Positions 57,632 through 64,000 of a stretch of 64,000 nucleotides of DNA are shown here, piece after piece. Under the pieces are notes generated by a model, which had not been told where the DNA came from, ran no database searches, and saw only the letters and a list, made by a program, of their open reading frames with translations. Within the stretch, counting starts at the first letter, position 1. Each line of letters starts with the position of its first letter. The translations under genes and the position numbers were made by a program. The DNA comes from Naegleria lovaniensis (lineage: Eukaryota; Heterolobosea; Eutetramitea; Acrasida; Naegleriidae), in NCBI RefSeq assembly GCF_003324165.1, contig NW_025407886.1, forward strand, positions 28,015 through 92,014. The letters are read 5' to 3'.

Positions 57632-60346
57632 ATGAGCTTCCTTAAGAGCAAGCTCTCGTCTCAAACAACAAACGTTCCAACAGCGGCAAATCAAAATGAA
57701 GACTCATTATCGGCACAAAAGATTAAAGATCTGGAGCAAAAGCTGGCTAAAAAGCAAAAGGATCTGTCTGTGGTGATTGAAGAGGTGATGTTTGCTGAGA
57801 AAGAGGTAGGTCGATGATTTCGTGTTACGAGTATTTAGGATCATCAAAAAAGATTGCATCTCTTAAAGCCTTATCGGAAAAGAAGGATAAAGAGATTGAA
57901 AAACTGAAACACACGCTGATTAAAATTGGAAAAAATCAGCAGCAAGAAGCCTCACCACCAGCAGAAGATAAATCGGAAGCGTTGAAAGAAATTAAAATCT
58001 TGAGTGAAAGAAATAAAAATCTGGAGGAACAGATCAACCTATTGGAAGAGGAAAATGAAAACATTAGAAATCAAGTTCTTACAATTACCCACGCGCTAGA
58101 TGTTTCGGAGGAAGAGTTGAACAAGCAAAGGTATGAAATAGCGATGATAAATTAATTGTTAATTATGAATTTTTTAAACGAACAGGAATTTCGTGCGTGA
58201 TCAAGAAAGCGCGGTGAAGATGAAGGATTCAACAATAGAGTCTCTACAACAGGCACTAACCGACCTAGAAAAAGAAGCTAAGAGATTAGAAGAAAAGAAA
58301 GAGAAATACCGAAAGGAATGCGAAAATGCCAACATCCAACACCAAGAATTATTGGAACAGGTCGCAAGCTGGAGGCATAAGTATGAAGATGCGTCATCAC
58401 GTGTTGAGTCGCTCGAAAAAGAAAAAGCAAACAATAATTCTATATCTTCTACAAAAGAAATGTTGAATATGGAAAACAAGGAGTTGCGTGAAATGTATTC
58501 AAGGTCCTTGTTAGAACTTGAAGAAATGAACCAAGCTTTCAATGAAGTGAAGAGACAATTGATAGAAAAGCAAGAAAAGATGAAGGAACTAGACATTGAA
58601 AAATCGCAGCTAGAAGAAGAAAATCACAATCTTACAGCTGAAATATCAGCGCTTTACGCTCAAGACTTTGAAAGAAAGCAAAAAGAAAATGCCAATAATT
58701 TACTTGAGAATCAATCTAACCTTAATGAATTGCTTTCAAATTCTGAAAAAACAGTAATGACCATGGACAAAACCGTCTCTATCATTCAGAAACATTTAAA
58801 CGATTCAAAAACTGGAAACGATGATGACTATGCTGTTCTTGTATCATCTCAGCAAGAACAAATTGAAAGTCTCTTATTAGAAATTTCCAATTTGAAAAAA
58901 CAGCTTAAAGAGACGCTAAAAAACGGGGCTGAAGCTTCCAAGTTAGAAATGGAAGAGAGCGCTACAGTGAAACAATTGAAGGAGGATATAGAAAATAAGG
59001 ATCAAACAATTAGGACTATGGAGGACAATATTAACAGACTGAATCAAGAAATTACCAGTCTTAAAAATGTAAATAATGAAAAGTCTGAGATAGAAAAGTT
59101 GAAACAAGAGTATGCAGACCTAGAGAAAGAAAAGAACCATTTTCACTCTCAATCAGAAATGTACCAGTACGAGCTTTCCTCTCTTACTACTGATTATAAC
59201 CAATTACTGGAGAGAAGCGAAGAGCTAGCCCAGTTGCTAGAAAAAGATTTATCTGAAAAGGTTGTTGTAGCAGTACAGACAGATACTCCTCCTGAAATCA
59301 ATGATGATTCTAACGAAATTGAGAGGCTAGAAAAGGAAAATGATGAATTAAGAGAGATGGCAAATCATTTCCAGAACCAAGCAGACGAACTGATCGAAAA
59401 GCTGAAAACAAAGTACGAACAAGAAGAAACAGAGCGAATTGAAAAAGTGAAACATGCCAAAATCGAAAATGAACTTAAAGAAAAGATTAATAATTATGAG
59501 CAGGAAATGACAATTTTAAAGGAAGAGAACGAGTTATTACGAAACCGTGTCTTTGAGTCGATTGATAACGATAACACCAGACTCAAGATTGAAAAACAAC
59601 AAAAGCTGATTGACGCATTGGAAAAAAGCCTGGAATCTGCAAAAAAGTCTCTTAGAGAAGGAGCAGAAATCTTTAAAAAAGAGTTGCAAGACGCAATTTC
59701 CAAAGAACGAAACGATCACATGGCAGTCATAGAAGAAATGAAAAAAGAAATAGAAACCCTTTTGGCAGAAAGAGAGGAGCTGAGACAAGGGCACCCCCAA
59801 AACCCAGATGATGCAATTAAGCAAGCTACAGCAAGAATAGCCTTTCATAACGAAGTAGTTAGGGACATGCAACAAGATCTTGTCAGCACAAGAACAGCCC
59901 TTTCAGAGATCAATCAGGGTGTGGAAAAAGTTATGGGACTGTTGAAACAATCAGATCTTGATACAAGCCAAGAAGTTTTGAAACATTTACATGACATTGC
60001 TCTCGCGATGGATGCAAAATCTAAACTACTAGATACTCGAATTCAACTCAATATTTCGGTGGAATTCAATAGAAAACTACAAGCATCACTTGAAGAAAAG
60101 GAAAGTCTTCTTCATCAAGCAGTAGAATATGTGAATAACTTACAAAAAGAGTATAATCAATGCAAAGAGACCCTCAAGAAACTGATCGAGGAACGCAGCA
60201 GCCCAAACACCAAGCCATCAAATACTTCGATGACGTCCATCTCTACTAGTAGAGCACCTACAATGCAGAGCAGAGCCAAATCGACAGAAAAGGCCCATCC
60301 AACAAACAGAACAAACAGAGGATATGCAAATTCATTCCACAAATAA
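57632..60346 (+). CDS. Long coiled-coil protein (golgin/tether-like), three exons
   Basis: Model: 57632-57805, 57853-58130 and 58186-60346, introns of 47 and 55 bp (GTAGGT and GTATGA donors), 870 residues. Almost the entire protein is heptad-like coiled coil: LEKEAKRLEEKKEKYRKECE, LEEENENIRNQVLTITHALD, LKQEYADLEKEKNHFHSQSE and so on, rich in Glu, Lys, Leu and Gln. The N-terminus (MSFLKSKLSSQTTNVPTAAN) and C-terminus (SISTSRAPTMQSRAKSTEKA) are short, Ser/Thr-rich and unstructured. No GRIP, TM or kinase-like domain is obvious. The pattern fits a vesicle tether, centrosomal or flagellar/basal-body protein; no specific assignment can be made. It is a single gene because exon joints maintain heptad register. 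Confidence 0.86.
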
Positions 60347-60418
60347 TTAATGACTTGAAGCTTTTCGATTTAAAATTTACATTTTACAAATTTAATAACT
60401 CGTTTCATCAAAATAAAA

Positions 60419-61707
60419 ATGATAAACTCAACACCCAGCATATCACCTTCTCTCCCACAGCATCAATCGGAAGAAGAAATGATTCAATCTCTGGAACAGG
60501 AAACAATGATGAAGGAGTTGAAACATCTTCTCTACAATATAGTACCACAACAATGGAGTAAAATTATTGCGGAAATTCAATTAGCAATTAATCATTTGGG
60601 CGGTGAAGTGATGACCTCTCATCCCATAGGATTGAACGATGCGATTAATACTCTCCATGCACAGGTACAAGGAGGAACCTCATCAACATCCATCACTCCA
60701 AACACGAATAATGAACCTCATCAACGATCCATTACACCAAATACAGACAGACCCATCACACCAAACACTTTAGGATCATCGGAAGTACAACAACAACATC
60801 ATGCTTTATCATCTACAAACGAAGGTGAGCCACGTACTCCTATCACACCAGCTGCACACTCCCGATTTAATGCCAGTTTCAGTAGAAAGGGTACTAATGC
60901 TGAGAGAATTCAGCTACATATAACCGATCAAAACCATTCCATTCTAAAAGGATATTTATTGGTAGAGGGTTATCGTATTTTGGGTGGAAAAATCAATTTC
61001 AAGTTACACAAGATGAAGAACAGTTTTGAAGCTGAGATTAAACCAAATGACCCATACACTTTGAGCCAAGTTCAAAGGGCCACCACATGGCAGACTATGC
61101 TCTTAATAAGATGAAGAATATTGACATTGAGAAATATTCTGAAAGTTCGAATATTGTTCTGGAAGGGGATGAGGATAATGAAGTGGATATGAACAATAAT
61201 AGTTATTTTTCTAAAACATCAAAAATTGAGAGGGACGTGACAACAATATTATCCATTTTAGAACGCGTAATGATACTTGTACAACAAGGACGAGAACAAT
61301 TAACAATGTATGGCGGTTTGAGATTTTTAACGGATGAGTACAGACTATCTAGCTCCATTTCGGAAAAGACAAACATTGAGCTTATTCAGCAAGCGTACCA
61401 TCCACGGTTACCGAAAGAAGCTCTTGTAGAATTTTCTATTAACAATTCACAACTGCACGTTGGAGTTTATGGTATCAGTTACACATCCATTGCTACTTCT
61501 TCGGCTTCTCAGCTCAAAAATTCCAACATGAGTTCAGAATCTCGTCACAGACATTTTATTACAGAAGATAACGAAATTGGTTTTTTCAGTGAAGAGTATG
61601 TGTCTAAAATTAAGGTTTCCAGTTTTTCTGCAGGTTTGGACCATTTAACCAACGCATTCAAAATGTGCTCTCGCCTCCGTAACTTATTGACCACCCATGG
61701 TGTGTAA
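60419..61707 (+). CDS. ROGDI: ROGDI/Rav2-like protein (V-ATPase RAVE-type assembly factor); one frame change
   Basis: Two frames (60419-61114 and 61087-61707) join at an A3 run near 61076. One added A would read SQVQKGHHMADYALNKMKN and a 429-residue protein. The layout follows ROGDI/Rav2: EELKHLLxxxVxxxW-type start (MMKELKHLLYNIVPQQWSKI), a central beta domain (HSILKGYLLVEGYRILGGKI, NFKLHKMKNSF), a helix pair (TILSILERVMILVQQGREQL), HPRLPKEALVEFSINNSQLH, and the final EEYVSKIKVSSF then AGLDHLTNAFKMCSRLRNLL. ROGDI and Rav2 are partners of Rav1/DMXL in assembling the vacuolar proton pump. The N-terminal insert (Thr/Pro/Asn-rich, repeated PNT and TPN) is lineage-specific. Frame change: indel or mutation. 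Confidence 0.75.
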
Positions 61708-61917
61708 CAATTAAAAAGTCCAAGCTTTAGTTGAAAATAGATTGGTGTTTCTTTTAATGGATTATGTAAGGTTTTAACAGCAACAATCATTCCATCGTAT
61801 TAACGTGTCTTCCTAAAGCGACTGCATATCTTTTCGTTCTTCAAAAACTTTCATGCAGCGTCTGTCCTAAATTGGAGGAATGCTGTTTCAAGTTTGCTTC
61901 TTCTACACGTGTCACAG

Positions 61918-63708
61918 TTACACAGTAAGAATCCTAAGTTTGGAGCCTTCCACATGGTAAATTGCTCCACAAGTGCTGTTATATCCAAGAGCAGACAACT
62001 CTAAAGCCGTAGTTCCAGAGTTCAATAACCTCGTATTGACATGATACACATGACTAAATGCTCCAATTTGTCTGAATATTGGATTTTTAACGTCCATTTG
62101 GACATTCCAAAAAGTTACACCCCAACTTCCATCCCCAACATAAATGATTCCATGTTGATTGTATTGTTCTGGGACCTTGGTATATGTAAAGGATTCCGTT
62201 GAACTGTCTGAGCTCTTCTTGGTAACAATTTTTCCATCTTTCAAAGGATACGTTTGCTTGTATGTGTGTACATGATTCTCAAATACAGAGGTCACGTTCA
62301 TTTTAAGGAACAACGATTCCCATTTCTCAATCATTTCCTTAGCGATGAAAGATTTGTATTTTGCCGAGGTGTACATGGGATGGTGAATCACAACAATTCT
62401 GTTTCGATACTTGTTTGCAGGAGTATTTTCAAATACCTTTGTAATGTACTCGATTTGATCTTGAGGTGAGTCATGAACCCAACTATCTAGCACCACGATC
62501 ATGGTGTGACTGGAAAGATAATGCACATGTTGAAGCCTTCTCGTCATTTGAGGATCTTTTGCAACTCGTTCAGATTCTCCAGAAATTGACATTGGAAAGT
62601 ATCGAATGTAGAATGCGTCATCTGAACGTGGTCTCAAGAAATTTCCTGATTCATGATTTCCAACAGCTGTAATGATTGGAAGAGCATAGGTATGATTGGT
62701 CGATCCATATTGAATGGTGGTCGTCATATATTGAGCCCAATAATGGAACCAATCATCCCATCTTCGATAACAAGCTGCACAACCATTGTCATAACTCACG
62801 TCACCACCGACAATGGCAAAATAAGGAGCAATTGACTTTTGAGAATATCCAATCATGCTAATATATTTTCCAAGAGCAATGGTTGGATTTCTCCATGCCA
62901 AGTCTCCACCATTGATGAAAGCAATGTTTTCCAAAGCATCGTCATCCTCTTCTGAGGGAGTGGTTCTAAATTTCACAATTGAGCCATAATGTACTCCACT
63001 ATCATCGTTTTGGAATTGTGAATAACCTGCTCTAACAATGTACGACGAGCCAGATTCTAGCTCGGTTAATTCAGCATAACATTGGTATCTGGATTCTTCG
63101 AAAATATTTTCCATTAAAAAACAGCTTGCTTGCTTATTCTTGTCAAATGTGACAGAACTTGCAATGTTCAGTTCTTCTTCTGGGTCAAACTTGCCAAGTT
63201 CTACAAATCCCTTATAGAAACGGCTGGTCGAAACTTGAAAATTCACAATCATTTCTGAACTCATCTTTTCAGGGACAGTCAAATAAGTATAACAAATCTC
63301 ATCATATTCACAAGTTCTCTTGGATAGAACCGTCCTTGAGAATAATGTTGAAACTTCAACCGGATCATACGCAATGCAAATATGATAACAAAAATACGAC
63401 ACTAAGGTCGAAATCAAGAAAAAGATGGCAACACAAGCAATCACAATCACGGTTGTCATCTTGGGTCTGGCAGCAACTCTTGGACTCACAATATCCAAAC
63501 ACAGTAATACCAATTTGCTCTTACCGAAAGAATTTCTTTTTCTAAGCGTTGGTCTCACATTCATTGTGTCATCTTGTGTGGAAGAGCGTAACAGTGTTTC
63601 ATCCTGTTGTGCATCTGTATCATTCAACTCCACACGAGTGGATAAGGCTGAGAAATTTGACAAGTCCTCATTCTTGAATACTCTAAAATACATCAAGACC
63701 AAGATCAT
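61918..63708 (-). CDS. Membrane-anchored purple-acid-phosphatase-like metallophosphoesterase
   Basis: A 596-residue protein from ATG at 63708, no introns in this part. Residues about 85-115 form a transmembrane anchor (MTTVIVIACVAIFFLISTLV), preceded by a cytosolic Asp/Ser-rich leader. The ectodomain has a beta-sandwich piece, then binuclear phosphatase motifs: NGGDLAW, GGDVSYDNG, AVGNHESG, VIHHPMY and ENHVHTYKQ. Purple acid phosphatases have the GDxxY, GNH(D/E), VxxH and GHxH patterns; here ENHVH replaces the GHVH form. Type II orientation with luminal or extracellular catalytic domain is inferred. It may hydrolyse phosphate esters in the lysosome or at the surface. The leader may continue in a further upstream exon (see the edge feature), because hydrophobic frames occur upstream. 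Confidence 0.86.
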   Translation of the reverse strand: MILVLMYFRVFKNEDLSNFSALSTRVELNDTDAQQDETLLRSSTQDDTMNVRPTLRKRNSFGKSKLVLLCLDIVSPRVAARPKMTTVIVIACVAIFFLISTLVSYFCYHICIAYDPVEVSTLFSRTVLSKRTCEYDEICYTYLTVPEKMSSEMIVNFQVSTSRFYKGFVELGKFDPEEELNIASSVTFDKNKQASCFLMENIFEESRYQCYAELTELESGSSYIVRAGYSQFQNDDSGVHYGSIVKFRTTPSEEDDDALENIAFINGGDLAWRNPTIALGKYISMIGYSQKSIAPYFAIVGGDVSYDNGCAACYRRWDDWFHYWAQYMTTTIQYGSTNHTYALPIITAVGNHESGNFLRPRSDDAFYIRYFPMSISGESERVAKDPQMTRRLQHVHYLSSHTMIVVLDSWVHDSPQDQIEYITKVFENTPANKYRNRIVVIHHPMYTSAKYKSFIAKEMIEKWESLFLKMNVTSVFENHVHTYKQTYPLKDGKIVTKKSSDSSTESFTYTKVPEQYNQHGIIYVGDGSWGVTFWNVQMDVKNPIFRQIGAFSHVYHVNTRLLNSGTTALELSALGYNSTCGAIYHVEGSKLRILTV

Positions 63709-63796
63709 CAATTCCACGAATCGACCAACTCAGAATCCACACCATAAAAGAAACCAGTACAATCCTCCAACCCATAGATAATGAACTCGACTAAAG

Positions 63797-64000
63797 TTAA
63801 TTCATGACGAGCATGTACGTGATCAACACACACGCAACGAATAGAGCCAGACTCGCACAACCGTTGAAAAACTTCCGACACAAGCCTTGATTTTGACTCT
63901 GATATAATTTTCTTCTCAATTCCAAACGATGAATATGGGTTACTGGTAGAGTATTCTTCTTCATCAAGGGTTTCTTCTTTTTCCAAATTGGAGAGATTGG
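63797..64000 (-). CDS. Partial membrane-protein end or upstream exon at window edge
   Basis: From the right edge, one minus-strand frame of 67 codons ends at 63797: ...ELRRKLYQSQNQGLCRKFFN then GCASLALFVACVLITYMLVM, a single hydrophobic segment. A competing frame stays open from the edge to 63708 (NLSNLEKEETLDEEEYSTSN and IISESKSRLVSEVFQRLCES). A shift by one base between them gives an acidic leader plus the membrane segment. Either an upstream membrane-protein gene ends here or these are 5' exons of the phosphatase gene. The window edge prevents a decision. Confidence 0.3.
   Translation of the reverse strand, partial: PISPIWKKKKPLMKKNTLPVTHIHRLELRRKLYQSQNQGLCRKFFNGCASLALFVACVLITYMLVMN

Noticed and set aside
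62254-63545. Plus-strand frames opposite the phosphatase gene
   Set aside because: Shadows; the minus strand carries all metallophosphoesterase motifs.

Overview
The window looks like nuclear DNA of a heterolobosean amoeba, most likely Naegleria or a close relative. The reasons are the dense gene packing on both strands, A/T-rich spacers, A-rich leaders just before many ATGs, short GT-AG introns (mostly 47-98 bp, with GTAAGT or GTATGT donors), long Asn/Gln/Ser/Thr/His runs, F-box fusions, and a eukaryotic gene set (mRNA capping enzyme, NMNAT, Spartan, Pol III subunit, ROGDI, eIF2alpha kinase). The species call is inference. No database search was possible, so names rest on motifs read by eye.

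Layout. 0-7 kb: 3' part of a GH38 alpha-mannosidase with a C-terminal membrane anchor, a bacterial-type fatty-acid desaturase, a small broken gene and the mRNA guanylyltransferase. 7-12.9 kb: an eIF2alpha-kinase-like gene with a possible C-terminal double-stranded-RNA-binding fold, a 1.16 kb element with inverted ends, a Sel1-repeat protein and an F-box/Rho-GTPase fusion. 12.9-19.7 kb: a probable nuclear protein with an AT-hook-like motif and a tandem pair of Zn2Cys6 transcription factors. 19.9-28.2 kb: Spartan protease with several SUMO-interaction-like motifs, a zinc-binding membrane protein, NMNAT, a small secreted ORF, a low-complexity protein, a P-loop protein and Pol III subunit RPC9. 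28.7-36.5 kb: an F-box/LRR protein, a functional and a broken copy of a propeller-like protein, an unknown protein, a multispanning membrane protein and a striking secreted Lys/Cys protein with a 9-residue cysteine period.

37-47.6 kb: a second F-box/Rho fusion, an ankyrin protein, a metallophosphoesterase, an orphan 5' fragment of TRAPPC4, a RhoGEF broken by many one-base indels, and an acidic F-box protein. 47.65-52.5 kb: a full-length LINE with endonuclease, reverse transcriptase and RNase H. 53-64 kb: a nucleotidyltransferase-fold protein with a frame change at an A6 run, an ependymin-like secreted protein, a single-pass membrane protein, an 870-residue coiled-coil protein, ROGDI with one frame change, a membrane-anchored purple-acid-phosphatase-like enzyme and an unresolved partial frame at the edge.

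Genes here are mostly unrelated neighbours rather than a pathway. Shared themes are ubiquitin/SUMO-linked control (F-box proteins, Spartan), Rho signalling (two F-box/Rho fusions, one RhoGEF), stress translation control, and transcription factors in tandem. Several genes need one added or removed base in an A/T run to restore a coherent protein, which points to residual assembly indels or recent decay; this affects how 3.7, 42-46, 54.9, 56.6 and 61.1 kb should be read.
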